Positions 9,663 to 20,749 of a stretch of DNA of 64,000 bases are shown piece after piece (position 1 is the first letter of the stretch; every line of letters begins with the position of its first letter). The position numbers and the translations under genes were made by a program. The notes beneath the pieces are model-generated. The model saw nothing but the letters and a program-made list of their open reading frames with translations, had not been told where the DNA came from and ran no database searches. This stretch comes from Diphasiastrum complanatum (Eukaryota > Streptophyta > Lycopodiopsida > Lycopodiales > Lycopodiaceae), in assembly GCA_029204225.1 (NCBI GenBank), contig CM055095.1, positions 38,556,141-38,620,140 on the forward strand. The letters run 5' to 3'.

Positions 9663-10333
9663 GTTGGAGAAAGAGGGTGTGTGAGTGTGAGAAACATAAA
9701 TAGCTCGAAAAGAAAATGAACACGAAAGAAATGAATTCGAAACTCGAACGAGAAATGAACTTCGAATAGAAAGTATTCGTGTGCAGCGGAATGAACTATA
9801 TTACTATTTCCCTAAGCATGACTATGCCTATCAGAAATGAACAGAACATTAGTGATAGAAATCACGGTCGTTCTGATTACATAGCCAAACATTAATAAAA
9901 CACCAGAAGAATAATTTGTCGTGAACATCTAGACAAATTATTAGTCGCGAATGATTCACGAAGCTTGACTGATAATCAGTCGCAAATGATTCGCGAAAGA
10001 CAAGACTAAATATTAGTTGCCAACAGCTAGACTAATAATGACTTGCTAAGAATAGATTACCAGATGAGCAACAAGAAAGTCAGATAGAATGAAGATAGCA
10101 GCATTGACACAAATATGAACGCAGAACAAAGAGCTGTTATCAGATTAAGTATAGCAAAATATACATGTCAATAATGCGGTAGAGCACAAGACAAAGCGGA
10201 CGAAACCATGTGCTCTACAAAGCTAATTTAATCTGTAAAAGAAATGAACCTATTACTGACAATAAAGAATCAATGCACAGGGCATCTACTTCATCTATCT
10301 CTGATAAGCTTCTGATTCTATAATATTACACAC
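9663..10333 (-). repeat. 5' LTR of copia family B
   Basis: The plus-strand edge is TGTTGGAGAAAGAGGG, the reverse complement of the CCCTCTTTCCCAACA-type end at 63574. Similarity with 62951-63574 covers the AGAAGCTTATCAGAGATAGA segment and the repeated segments with GACTAATAATTAGTC-like character. The outer edge near 10333 is approximate, because the two copies diverge there. Confidence 0.85.
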
Positions 10334-11534
10334 AGATTAGAGGAGTTTTGAGCTCCAAAAAGACCCTTTAAGAATTCGTGCAAGATGTAGTTTATATTAT
10401 TAAAATATTATAGCACTAATACTTTTGACTTGCCATAACTTTTTAATTGTATTTCAAAAGTAATGTCATGTCACATATCATTGGAAAGCCCTTGTTGAGC
10501 GCTTTCCAATGCACCAAACTTTGCTAGATCTAGACTTATCACTAAAAAGTTATGCCATTTTTGGTGTGGAATCAAAATATGGACTCAAAAAGTTACATTA
10601 CATAGTTTTCAAATTTAAGTGTTTTGAATACGCAAATGGTATTCAATATATATACACAATGTTACAGGTGTGCAGATGAAAAAAGTACAAAGTGGATGTG
10701 CTGTCTATAGGAGATCATGGGTGGCTGCTGTCGTTGTCCAATCCGTTAGCACAGTTGTATGGGATGAGCGTAAAAAAGGGCCGTGATGTCAGCCTTCGCT
10801 GAAATGAACATTGGTGAAGATGCAAACAATGCGTCACTCAGAGGAAATGCCTTAGGATTTGATTTACAGGGTGTCTTTGCTTTTCCTAGGACACCTTTGG
10901 CATTTTGTAAGGCAGTGTCACCTTTTTTGCCTATCACAAAACACGTGTAAAAACACAGTTTTGTCTTTTTTTTGCCTGCGAGAATTTACTTGTATTTATG
11001 GATATAGTCGCGTTTTATTCGTCTGTCTTATTTTACATGTAAATATGCAAACTGTGTGACAATCTGAGTCAAAATGCAGCATGAATGGAGGCAGATTAAA
11101 ATGGGATCTAGGAAAGTAGAGGAGATAAATTCAACAGGAGGCTCTTGGCTTGTGGTGCAATCCGCAGTAAGTCTCCGAGGGATAAACTAACACGGCTTGC
11201 TAGCAACTTGTGAACACTTCAGTGTGCGGTTCCTCAGGCTCCACCATGTGGAAAGGTGGTTCATGATGATGCAACCAATCATTCTGATCAATTCGCAATG
11301 GTGAGTCTGCTTGTGGTACTGGTTCTTCAACAACAAGAGGTTCTATAGGTATGTCTCTTGTTTGAGCTTTTTCCTCCTCTTGCGCCTTCTGCACCTAGTG
11401 GTGTATCTTCTGATATTGTCTTCCTTCTTTCCTCAATTTCAGAGTAGCTGGGGTGTATTTCTTCCTACACAACAGATTCATTTGTGTTTTTTGTGGATGG
11501 TGTGGATTACAATTCCATCTTTTTGCAAGTAGCT
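10334..11534. other. unclassified AT-rich sequence
   Basis: No coding similarity is recognised. A perfect 10-bp inverted repeat (ATTGGAAAGC at 10480-10489, GCTTTCCAAT at 10501-10510) forms a short hairpin next to a CATAACTTTTTAATTG motif. Small frames at 10746-10937 and 11200-11394 (minus) have no recognisable domain; the latter is Glu/Pro-rich. Confidence 0.5.
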
Positions 11535-11960
11535 AATAGTACGCAAGGGGCAAGGGCCATCCCAAAGATAAAAAGATGAGTAACCTTCGTAGAGCTGATC
11601 AATAGTTAGATCTACACCAGATCTACTGTGAAAATCTTAGGCCAATCAGAAGAAGGATCAGAAAGATATAAAGGAAAAACCTCCGTAACGGGCTTAAAAT
11701 CACACTTTTGGCCAACCCAACTGATCAGATCCCTTAAGATCCAGATTGAATTCCACTGAACTAGATCCGACATCCCTGGACTCTACCATCAAATGAACAT
11801 GATATCAGGATGATCAGTACCTAGAAGGATTGCAAACAAGCCCCAATCCTACCTAGAGTAGCAGCCGTGCAAGTCGAGGCAGAAGCATAACCAGCAAAAA
11901 ATGAATCCGATGGACTCTTCATGTCACACCCCTGCAAGCAGTTTGGAGAGCACCTCAACT
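11535..11960 (+). other. gypsy LTR/leader remnant upstream of gag
   Basis: GGGGCAAGGGCC followed by ATAAAAAGATGAG near 11549-11580 matches the TATA region of the LTRs at 26007-26748 and 61309-61982. The rest is a non-coding leader with no clear LTR end or primer site. Its position directly before a gypsy gag supports the reading. Confidence 0.5.
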
Positions 11961-11964
11961 CGAG

Positions 11965-13110
11965 ATGACAAAATATGATGGATCGTTAGATCCAATTAGA
12001 TTCTTGCAGATCTATGAGCAAGCGTGCGAGGTCTATGACGAGCGAAAACCGACAGAAAAGTTGATGTTGTTTCCAATGTCACTGATTACGGCAGCACAGG
12101 ACTGGTTCTTTACTCTCTCAAACGAAGAAAAGTCCACTTGGGAAGGGATTAAAGTGGCTCTCATCACGCGCTTTAAAGTAAGAAAGTTCTTGGAAGATCC
12201 GTTTCTCTTGCTCAGCAAGGTCAAAATGGGAAAGAAAGAAAGGGTTAAGGACTACATTGAACTAGTCAAGAATTTAAGATCTGAATGCAATGTAGCCCTA
12301 ACTCCCGATCCTGCAGTTATTATGTGGTTCCTCATGGGGTTACCACAAAGTATCAGAGTTGAAAAGATGGGAGCAGTACGCTACACTGCAAGAAGCAATG
12401 GAAGATGCCATTAGGGAAGAAAATGAGGGTTCAGATGATAAATCATATCGACTACCCCTGATCCTACTCCCTCGGTAGCCTCATGATCCAGCATCATCAT
12501 CCAACCCTTCCAACATATAGATCTACTAATGGAGCAAATGATAAAGCTACACAAGCAACAGATGGAGCAACTTACGGTGTAGTTTGATCAGAAATTGAAG
12601 GCCTTGCAGGGAACTATAGCACTAAATCCAAATCCATCAGAACAGATCCAGCTACAATATCCCCGATGAGAGAATGTATGGCGTTCAATTTGTACTCAGA
12701 ACCATACAATGAATGAGTGTCCTGTTTTGAAATAAAATCTAAAACTAACACAAAGATTTTGCCACCTATGCAATGCATCTTCGCACGAAATGACATTTTT
12801 CCCATTCAACCCTCGGATCATACAATAGAAGAGGAATCAGTACCAAACCTCTTATCCTTACCATCAGGGAGCATCGAATGCGGCACCATGGTATATGGCG
12901 CATCTAATAATCAACAAGGCATGGCCTTACCTGCACCACCAAGGCTAGCTAACAATCAAGTGGCTCACATAAATCTGGTCGTATCAGAGCAAGAACTGTC
13001 ACCCCAACCTGAACAGCAACAATAGTACGAATCGAAAGAGACGTTTGTCGATCCGTCGGCAATCAACGAATACTATACAACCTATGCTGAGCATCTCAAC
13101 ATTAGGGAGG
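11965..13110 (+). pseudogene. gag: Ty3/gypsy gag fragment
   Basis: The 149-aa frame from 11965 reads KYDGSLDPIRFLQIYEQACE, then AAQDWFFTLS and ALITRFKVRKFLEDPFLLLS, diagnostic of the Retrotrans_gag domain. The gag at 59208-60069 has closely similar text (LTDPVRFLQIYIESCEVYDE). A frameshift near 12370 precedes a Gln-rich segment. A weak zinc-knuckle-like piece and a 102-aa frame (12717-13025) follow. The copy is cut at 13121 by a family A LTR. Confidence 0.85.
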
Positions 13111-13120
13111 TATGGCTGCT

Positions 13121-13727
13121 ACCATATTTGGCATATTGAGGCCAATTTTTTTTGAGACTTAGAGATTGACTTTTCAAAGTTATTAGTCTAAATTTAGTTT
13201 GAATAAACACTTTTTGAAAGTGTGGGAAAATTAGAAGACGAGTTTGAGTATATTCAAATTTGAATGTTGGGTACTTTGAATCTAGACCAAAAATAGTAGG
13301 GTTAGCATTTTGGAGGGAAAGCCAAGTGGCCAAATAGGGCTTGGACCTGTTATAAAAGGATGTAACTCATGGAGAGACATATCTTCTCTCTTCTATATCT
13401 CATTTCATGCTTATACATGGTTCTCTTGGGTTCTACTATCCATTGGTGCACTATACTTGTGATTGCATGCAATTCTATGTCTAAAATGATCTATATTTGT
13501 TATTTTTGGATCCACACGTGTGAAATATAGTAGCTTGTTGGTTTTGTAATGGAAAACAACAATACATAATCATTTGATTCATGTTTGATCAAGCTCTATT
13601 TGAGTTTGCATCTCATTTTGTGTGTAGATGCTGATTTTTTTATATTGGTGAGATTGGTAGAGTATTTCTCTTTGTAACCCAAGATCTTTCAAGTGGATTG
13701 GATCACAATGATCTGAAATACTTTACA
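13121..13727 (+). repeat. 5'-truncated family A LTR (607 bp)
   Basis: It aligns with 4193-4799 throughout, with scattered substitutions and small indels, but lacks the first 41 bases. It ends TTTACA directly before a primer site, so it is a 5' LTR. The conserved TATAAAAG is at 13351-13358 and a CACACGTGTG palindrome at 13513-13522. Confidence 0.92.
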
Positions 13728-13739
13728 TGGTATCAGAGC
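13728..13739 (+). promoter_or_regulatory. primer-binding site, initiator-Met tRNA type
   Basis: TGGTATCAGAGC immediately follows the LTR end, fixing both the LTR boundary and the element's plus orientation. Confidence 0.95.
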
Positions 13740-14200
13740 TTGTATTTCAGGTTATGAAGGAGGAAATCGGATCTATCAATGATTTGGTGAAGATATGCAT
13801 GCTAGAGAGGATTCTACACAAAAATCAAGTTGTTTGCTTTTGTAGATTGGATCTTTTGTAGATCAAAACACTAAATAGGTTCACAAACTTGATCAATTAT
13901 GATTTTTGATTTTACATATTGGATCTGGATGGTTTTTGGATCATTGGATCAGCCTAAGTGGTGGCTATTCAGAATTTTAGCATTTGCATGTAGATTTGGA
14001 ATAGTCAATCTTTTGTGATTTTGACAAAACTCTAATTTTGATTGGATCTCTAGATAGTGAGATTGCTGGACTTCATTTCAGTATGTTTCAATATTAGGAA
14101 GTTGAGAAAGTCATCAGATTGACGATAGATCATAGGTTGATCAAGATTCCATGAGTGTATGAGTTGATTTGCTTGGTATAATTGCTAGAAGAGAATTGTT
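13740..14200 (+). other. leader of truncated family A element
   Basis: This is non-coding AT-rich leader sequence after the primer site. No gag start is reached before antisense copia sequence begins at roughly 14200, so only the first 1.1 kb of this element survives. Confidence 0.6.
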
Positions 14201-16300
14201 GAGATAGTTTTTGTTCGTGGAGTCGATCCTCTGCTGCCTTCTGCTCTGAAGTCTGGGGCTCTGCATTTTGATTTGATGTCAGTCCCCGATCTCCCTCTTG
14301 AATAGGCAGCAGTGTGAAGATCTCATGGCCTCTTTCATCTTTCAGTCCAGGGAATGTGACTTCACATCTCTGCTCAAAACAACCTTCTTCGTGGTTGGAT
14401 TGTAGAGTCTATACACATGTGTTCCATTCAAGTAGCCGACCATGATTGTTTGTTCGGATTTGTCATCGAGCTTGCTTCTCTTTTCTTTTGGAATGTGCTT
14501 GTATGCTGCACATCCAAACACTCGTATGTATGACAAATCAGGCTTTCCGCCTGTCCACATTTCGTATGGTGTTTTGTTCTCCAATGCTGTCATCGTGGAT
14601 CTATTCTGCAGGTGTAGAGCTGTAACTATTGCTTCAGCCCAGAATTGACTTGGCAATAAAGCTTGTGCCATCATGCATCTGGCTCCTTCGACTAGCATTC
14701 TGTTTCTTCTTTCTACCACACCGTTGTATTCTGGTGTGTATGCAGGACTGAACTGGTATTTGATCCCCTGTTCTTCATAGAATCTTGAGAATTCTATACT
14801 TTTGTATTCACCTTCATTGTCAGATCTAAGGATCTGTATCCTTTTCGAGGTGTGTCGCTCTCAAATGCCACAAACTTCTTGAAAGAATCAAACACTTCGA
14901 ATTTCTTCTTCAAGTAGTAGATCGTGGTCGTTCGGCTGTAATCATCTATGATTGTTAGAAATATCTTGAATCTGAGAGCGAATCTATTTTCATCGGTCCA
15001 CACACATCAGAGTGGACAAGCTCAAGAACTTCCTTGGCTATTCTTCCCTCGTGCGTGAATGGATTCCGATGTTGCTCGCCTTTCTGACAAGCCTCACAGA
15101 GTCCAGCCTCGGGCCTTGAAATCTTGAGACCCGTGACAATGTCTTTTCTGCTCATGTCATACAGGCTCCGCAAGTTCAAATGATACATTCTCCTTTGATA
15201 GAGCTGATCTTCATTTTTTGAAACATTTAATATGCTTTCAGAATTGCTGATTATTTTGGCCTGGTAGAGGTTTCCTTCTCTGCATCCGACCGTCAGCAAC
15301 TTGTTTGTCAACTTCTCGATCACATGACAAGTGTTGTCGTCAAACATAACTCGAATGCCTAGATCTGTCATCTTGGAGACAAATAGTAGATCTTTTCTGA
15401 GTGAAGGCACATAAAGTGCTCATGGCAGTTCTGCTTGGTCTGATAGTGTTCGTAGTTGTAGAGAGCCGATGCCCTTGACATCGTGTCTGCTTCCATCACC
15501 TAGAATCACTGCTCTGTCATTTTCGAGTTCGCGAAAGTTGATCAAGATCTTCTTCTTACAGGTTACGTGAGATGTTGTTCCTGAATCGATGACTACATCC
15601 TAGTCATGTTTAGAGCAGCCTGTCGAAGCTTTGTTGAGTATCATGAAAGCTTCGTCACCTCTTCCAACATCCTTTGATGACTCTGCAACGTTTGTCTTTT
15701 CAGGTTTGTTTAGTCTTTTTGGGTTGAATCTGCAGTCGTACGTAGAATTCCTTTCTTCTTGCAGTGCATGCAAGGTATTGCTAGATTGAACCAGCATTTG
15801 TTGGTCGTATGGCCTGGTTTGTGGCAGTGATCGCAGGAAGAAGATTGCTGATTCGAGGACTTCGTCTTCTCGAATCTTGGTTGGTTTTTGTTCTTCTTCT
15901 TTTCTTTTGTGAAGAGAGCTTTCTCTTGATCACTGCTTCCCTCTCCTTCGTCTTTCATCAGTCTCTCATCAGCGACAAGACTGACTGCTTTGTCGAATGT
16001 CATAACTGGTAGACTCCGTATGAGCATTCTCAGCGTCTGATAGGACGTCGATAGAGATTTCATGAAGTACATTAGCTGCTAAGGTGCTGGGACTTGTTGC
16101 TCCTGTCCTGATGCATTGAGTTGAGCGAAGATTGTTCTGATCTTTTCAACGTGCTGATCCAAAAGGTTGCCATCCCACTGTATTGATTGCAGCTGATTGT
16201 AAAGGTGCATGACTGAAGCTGTAGTCCTCACTTCATACTTCTTCCTATGATCTGATTGAACCTTTGCCACAACCAATCCAAACATGCGGCATAAGTTCAC
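14200..16300 (-). pseudogene. Ty1/copia gag to integrase, third family
   Basis: Minus-strand order: gag C-terminal half (16300-15710, with LMKDEGEGSSDQEKALFTK), a CDHCHKPGHTTNKCW zinc knuckle (about 15826-15782), protease near 15600-15410 (IDSGTTSHVT-like), pre-integrase (15410-14955: QLYQRRMYHLNLRSL, LCEACQKGEQHR), LVHSDVCGPM and TIIDDYSRTTTIYYL integrase core, and the integrase C-terminal end (14719-14342: ERRNRMLVEGARCMM, FWAEAIVTALHLQNR). Frameshifts separate the five frames. No LTR, RT or gag start is present. Both ends are truncated. Confidence 0.88.
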
Positions 16301-16689
16301 TTAGATTTGTTGCGGCAAAGCTTCAATCAGATCATCTTCAGATAAGAACAATACAGACCAAGGCAATGAAGACCAAAAATACAACCGATATCGGTAACAC
16401 GTCCGAGACTTCAAAAGGACAAGCATCGATTCGATATCTGATTGTAGCGGTCACTGGAGTTCAAGTGCCCGAAGATCTCCCCAATGGAGATAATGTATTT
16501 TCGGCAGGAGTTCTCCACCATGGTAATGGAGTTCATAGAAAAGAAAGAGTCTCATAGAAAAAGTGACTTATAGAATAGATCATAGAAAAAGTAGTTCATA
16601 TATTTTAAAAAATGATGTATAAAAAAAATTATATTATATAATACAAAATTGCATTGTTCAAAATCTATGGATCTTCAATTTCGATGGAT
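16301..16689. other. unclassified interval
   Basis: A 97-aa plus frame (16264-16557) overlaps the antisense copia gag and has no recognisable domain. The rest is AT-rich with repeated CATAGAAAAAG words near 16535-16590. Nothing else is seen. Confidence 0.4.
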
Positions 16690-17190
16690 GTTCCAATGTC
16701 TTTGCTTTCTATATGCTCTTCCTGCCTTGCTCTTACCAGCAAAAGAGAAATTGTTTTAGTTAATTTATTTTTTAAAACTGATTCATAGGATATGGCTCTA
16801 ATCTATCAACTTAATCATTCTTATCAAGAAAGTAGGTGTGATCATAAAAGAAAACTCCTGACTCTAAAAGTGATTTTGGAGAACGACCTTTATATTGTAA
16901 AATACTGGTATCCGAATGTATGACATCAATTGTTCTTGCAATCAATTGAACTATTTGCCATTCAACAAAGTTTGATGGATACAAATCTGTAAAACCAACA
17001 AAAATATCACAAGAAAAATTTAATTTAAAGAAAATGCTAACACTAAAAAAAATAAATCTGAAAACTTACAATTGCATTTTCTTCTACAATTTGGATTCCA
17101 ATCATGAATGTTGAAATCTTTGTGAAGATAAGCATGCTGAACTAAAACTTCCATGGTAGATTGACCGGTAGGTGATACTTTTAAATCCAT
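16690..17190 (-). pseudogene. unknown gene family Z, copy 1: two exons and an intron
   Basis: On the minus strand an exon reads VLVQHAYLHKDFNIHDWNPN near 17160-17090, followed by a GTAAGT donor at 17069. An 83-base AT-rich intron ends in TTTTACAG (16987). The next exon starts DLYPSNFVEWQIVQLIA and includes SGVFFYDHTYFLDKND. The related plus-strand locus at 27.4-28.1 kb has the same exon text and an intron at exactly the same place. The two copies support a real spliced gene family. Its function is not recognised. A stop occurs at the end of FLDKND. Confidence 0.55.
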
Positions 17191-17327
17191 TATCTAGCCT
17201 TTCCAAGAGCTTCTATATATGTTATCTGAAAGCCCTAAGGGCTAATTTTCAGTATTCATCTGATGCACATTTCATTCATATTACAGATTTTTATAATTGT
17301 GTGATGCAAAATAAAGTTAAATTCTAT

Positions 17328-17543
17328 AAAGGGTATCACAGAGGAGTGCGAAAACTGACCATTTGACTTGGTCAAAAGCACCATTTTCATGTCTTGAGTG
17401 ATCACGCACGAGCACGAGAATCGCGCTTCTGACCAAGTCAAATGGTCAGTTTTTGCGCTCCTCCATGATCACGCAGGAGCACGAAAATGGCACTTCTGAC
17501 CAAGTCAAATGGTAAGTTTTTGCGCTCCTCTGTGATACCCTTT
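17328..17543. mobile_element. foldback / MITE-like element (216 bp)
   Basis: The ends AAAGGGTATCACA and TGTGATACCCTTT are perfect inverse copies. The arms continue as imperfect inverted repeats of about 60 bases (AGAGGAGTGCG / GCGCTCCTC; TGACCATTTGACTTGGTCA / GACCAAGTCAAATGGT). The right arm is itself duplicated with a 67-bp period (GACCAAGTCA at 17431 and 17498). No transposase is encoded. A target duplication could not be recognised. It lies beside the unknown gene and could disrupt it. Confidence 0.75.
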
Positions 17544-17640
17544 TTGTGATTATCCAAGAAGTTTAGATTTATATTAGCATTTATAATTTTGAAAAGTAAT
17601 GAGCAAAAAGATAACAACAATTTTGAAACACACAATTGCA

Positions 17641-18998
17641 AACATCTTTAATTCATTGAGTTTTTGGTACATAATAGCCTTCCTCTCACTTGACAATAGA
17701 GTGGGCTTTAAAATTTCTGATGCAAGAATATGAGCATTAGATTTTTTGGAAAATGGGCCAGTGGCCGTTCCAGTTACTAGCCTAGACTCAAAGCCTGAGC
17801 TCAGATCATTAAAAACTGTGCTTCTTAGAACATCGTATGTTTTAATTTAACCTTTTGCTAGCTCCACCTGTGCAATATGTTTGGACAATGATTTGCACTT
17901 TAGCAGCTCCTCATCTCCATTAGGACTATACTTTCTGCTAATGCAGTAGATGTATTGCTCCAGGAAGTGTCCAATGTAGTGCGCCAAGGAAGCATCCTTG
18001 GAGTCACTCTCTCTGGCTTTTCTCACTCCCTTTGCTCTAGCTGCATAAGCATTGATTTCAATGGTGTCCTATGTCCCCTCATCGGCTTCTACAATGTCAC
18101 TCAGGTTAATGCTTCCTTGTGTCCCCTCCAGTTGAGTGAAATTGTACTCTTGTGGCTCATGGTGAGTCACCTCAAGAGGGGGGCCAACATTTCGGAGCTC
18201 TGTCAAGATTCTTGCTGATGCCATTTCGCATGTAGCGTCCTCATTATTCGGACACAACTTTTGGAATGTATCATCAATCCTTGTTTGATCATAGGTATTG
18301 GATCCATTCTGCAATTTCATTAGAGCATTTAGGAGTTTGTCCTCTCGCATATGGAGAATATGTTGTAGATCATGAAAAAAAATGTACTCTCTGCCATTGA
18401 TGATGATTGGAGAGAGGCTCCTAATTTGCAGCACTGTCTCGTTTGCCTCACTGGTTTCTGGAGATGACTCAGAGAATTGCTGCAAGGAGAGTGCTCTTTC
18501 TTCTTCTTCATTTATTGGTTGCTCCTCCTCAATGTTGTTCATTTCATAGCATAGAATGGCCTCCTGTGAGGCAAACATTGGAATAGTTGTATGTTTAGAA
18601 AGAAAGAATACAAAGACCATCTCACCTGAAATGATCTTTGAACCTATGCTCAACAAATTGTCCCTACGTTGCTCCTCAACAGTCAAAATTCTATAGTGAT
18701 TTCTAGACAAATTATTCAAAAATCTATTGAGTCTAGCTACAAATGGTTTATCACCCTTCCATATGTATGTTAGTAAGTTGTATGGAATCCATGCAATATC
18801 TGAATCAGAAACTCTTATGCTATACGAAAAAATTGTTGTATTCATATAATCCATGGAAAATGACACACTTTCGGTGTTAGCTCTGGCCGTAGCTAGTGTA
18901 TCTATTTTGGCACAGAAGATGGAAAAGATCTTATCTATCTGATGTTCAAACTCTGTACCACATAGAAGTCTTGAAACCTCAATCCTAGCGTTCTCCAT
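17641..18998 (-). CDS. hypothetical protein, 309-aa open frame (18069-18998) plus downstream coding-like region
   Basis: The open frame 18998-18069 starts MENARIEVSRLLCGTEFEHQ and is 309 aa long, unusually long for this window outside retroelements. It has an aromatic-rich N-terminal half, an acidic Glu-rich stretch (about residues 180-200) and a helical segment around HILHMREDKLLNALMKL. I recognise no domain and no retroelement motif. Below 18069 the minus strand stays partly coding-like to about 17641 (FSKKSNAHILASEILKPTLL). The locus lies upstream, in the same orientation, of the spliced exons at 16690-17190. All may be one gene broken by the foldback element, but that is inference. Confidence 0.5.
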
Positions 18999-18999
18999 G

Positions 19000-19400
19000 A
19001 CGTTGTGGAACTGTAAACCTAGTAAAACGGTGGTCTAGAACTGGTAAGAAAAACCACTAAATCACATAGTGCGACGGGCCATCGAGGCTCAAAGTGATGC
19101 CATGCATTACCTCTACTCTTCCATCAATGAGTATTAGAATTGGTGCAACTTCTCGCAAGGGGAAAATGTGCAATTGACAAACAAGGTACAAGAATGGCAG
19201 ATTTATTCCACGGAATTAGAACAAGAGGTGGCTCAATTAAAAAGAACCTATGGATTTGCCTGTACACTGGGAGCAAGCTGTGAATGCTCCTACCTCAACC
19301 ATGAACCAGGAAGGAAAGGGTGGATGGATGTAGGTTATACCCAAGGGGGGAGTCAAAATATCAAATTTTGGAGTCCTGGGGTAATTTTGGGATTGTAAGA
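19000..19400 (+). pseudogene. possible coiled-coil ORF fragment
   Basis: The plus-strand text SDAMHYLYSSINEY (about 19090) and VQEWQIYSTELEQEVAQLKR (19180-19245) is heptad-like and vaguely resembles the coiled-coil part of the extra gypsy ORF at 52-53.4 kb. Only about 100 codons remain. The assignment is weak. Confidence 0.3.
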
Positions 19401-20465
19401 AGCTAGGAGTGAAAAAAGTCCAAATCTATGGATCCTTTGGGAGGTATAACTTGCCTTTATAGGAATGTCAAGATGTGTATTAGATCTCTCAGATCTGAAA
19501 GAGACAAGTCAAAATATCCAAAGTTGAAGCCTGTAGGCCAAAAATAGTAAATTTTGGGTTTTCTTCGTTTCTAGCCATCCTATAGGTATCTTGGTTCTCT
19601 TGACTTAAATAAGCTTTTTCACAAGTAGAGGATGCCACCTGCAAAGAGGCAAACCAGGAACCTAAGGGAACAATGAGATATAACACTTTGGGATTGTACA
19701 ATTCTCGAATCCCAGTTGACAAGCTGTTTGGGATCCCAGAAAGTGCAAAAATCAGGATTTTCACACTTACCAATGTAGAATGACGAGTACTTGGGCTCTT
19801 GGCTCGCCCTCTAGACAGTGTACTAGGCTCAATGGGATCTATCAATGGTGAAGGAGGCGAGCCAAGATGGATTTTTACTAAGGATGTAGAGGCAAGTTTC
19901 TCAAAAACTTTGAGGGCATATATCTCGGGAATGGTGCAAGCTCTTGGCTCACTCTTTTGATATAGTCTTCAGCAAGTAATCTTCTCTCTAATCTGAGCTA
20001 GGTGAGCCAAGATGAGTAGTTTTGGAGCTCTGGGGAACCAAACAAGTCTAGGGTATTTTTTCTAAGTAAAATCTTCAGATCTTACTGTTTAGGCTCGCCC
20101 CTCTAATAGATGGTAGTTCAAACTTTGTTTTATCTTCAGTTAAGAGGGCAAGGCAAGTTGTCAAGATTTAGGCCTCTAAACATCAGTTGGGGATTCAAGT
20201 CCCTATTTGGCAGTTTTGTGAAGTTGCCACAGTCAAATTTGGGGAGGCAGATTCATGATGGTTTTAAAATTAGTTTGAAGGCTGTTTTTTGCACTGTCTT
20301 GTGGGGGAATGATAGTTTTTCACATACATATGCTCAAAACACCCAAACCACAAGCATAACAGTCATAATTTTTTTTTGCAAAGTAACCAGTAAAAACTAG
20401 TGACCAGTCCCTACAACAAAGCAAGTAGAAAAAAAATGGAAAACAACAAAAGTTAGCAAGCATTT
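19401..20465 (-). other. gypsy leader with 145-bp tandem repeats
   Basis: This lies between the gypsy primer site and whatever followed it in minus orientation. GGCTCGCC-type words recur at 19801, 19946 and 20092, a period of 145-146 bp. CTTGGCTCGCC (from 19798) pairs with GGCGAGCCAAG (19856-19866), and CTTGGCTCAC (19943) with GTGAGCCAAG (20002-20011). A 118-aa minus frame (19489-19845) has no recognised domain. Confidence 0.55.
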
Positions 20466-20486
20466 GGCTCCCCGACAACGGTGCCA
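20466..20486 (-). promoter_or_regulatory. gypsy primer-binding site
   Basis: The minus strand reads TGGCACCGTTGTCGGGGAGC then C, starting two bases from the LTR edge. This is the common plant Ty3/gypsy type, complementary to a tRNA 3' end, probably Asp. Confidence 0.88.
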
Positions 20487-20487
20487 A

Positions 20488-20704
20488 TGTTGTCAAGAAG
20501 TTGAAGGCTTCCACCTTCTCCTCCTAAGTCGTTTGTAGCACGGGAAGTAGGGCTCGAACCTAGGAGCCTTCAAGATGCATGCAAAACAAAAGGGTTAACA
20601 CTATAACTACTTGCAAGCAAGATGCCTTGAACACACAACTAAAACCAAATAGTACTAACTTCAAAACCCAAACCACACTAACTCTAACCCGCTCTCCCAC
20701 ACCT

Positions 20705-20749
<45 letters not shown>

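Larger units (their letters stand above)
6926..10333 (-). mobile_element. 5' half of a Ty1/copia element, family B
   Basis: In minus orientation the order is LTR (10333-9663), primer site, gag, zinc knuckle, protease, integrase, linker and the first residues of RT, ending at about 6926. RT, RNase H and the 3' LTR are absent here. A 3' part with the same LTR family occurs in plus orientation at 62050-63574, but as a separate insertion. Confidence 0.88.

Noticed and set aside
16690-17060. SNAP50/SNAPC3-like assignment for the spliced exon (SGVFFYDHTYF)
   Set aside because: The resemblance is limited to about ten residues and the cysteine-rich C-terminal region of that family is not visible.
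20466-20486. tRNA gene fragments at primer-binding sites
   Set aside because: Only the sequence complementary to the tRNA 3' end is present, as expected for LTR element priming.
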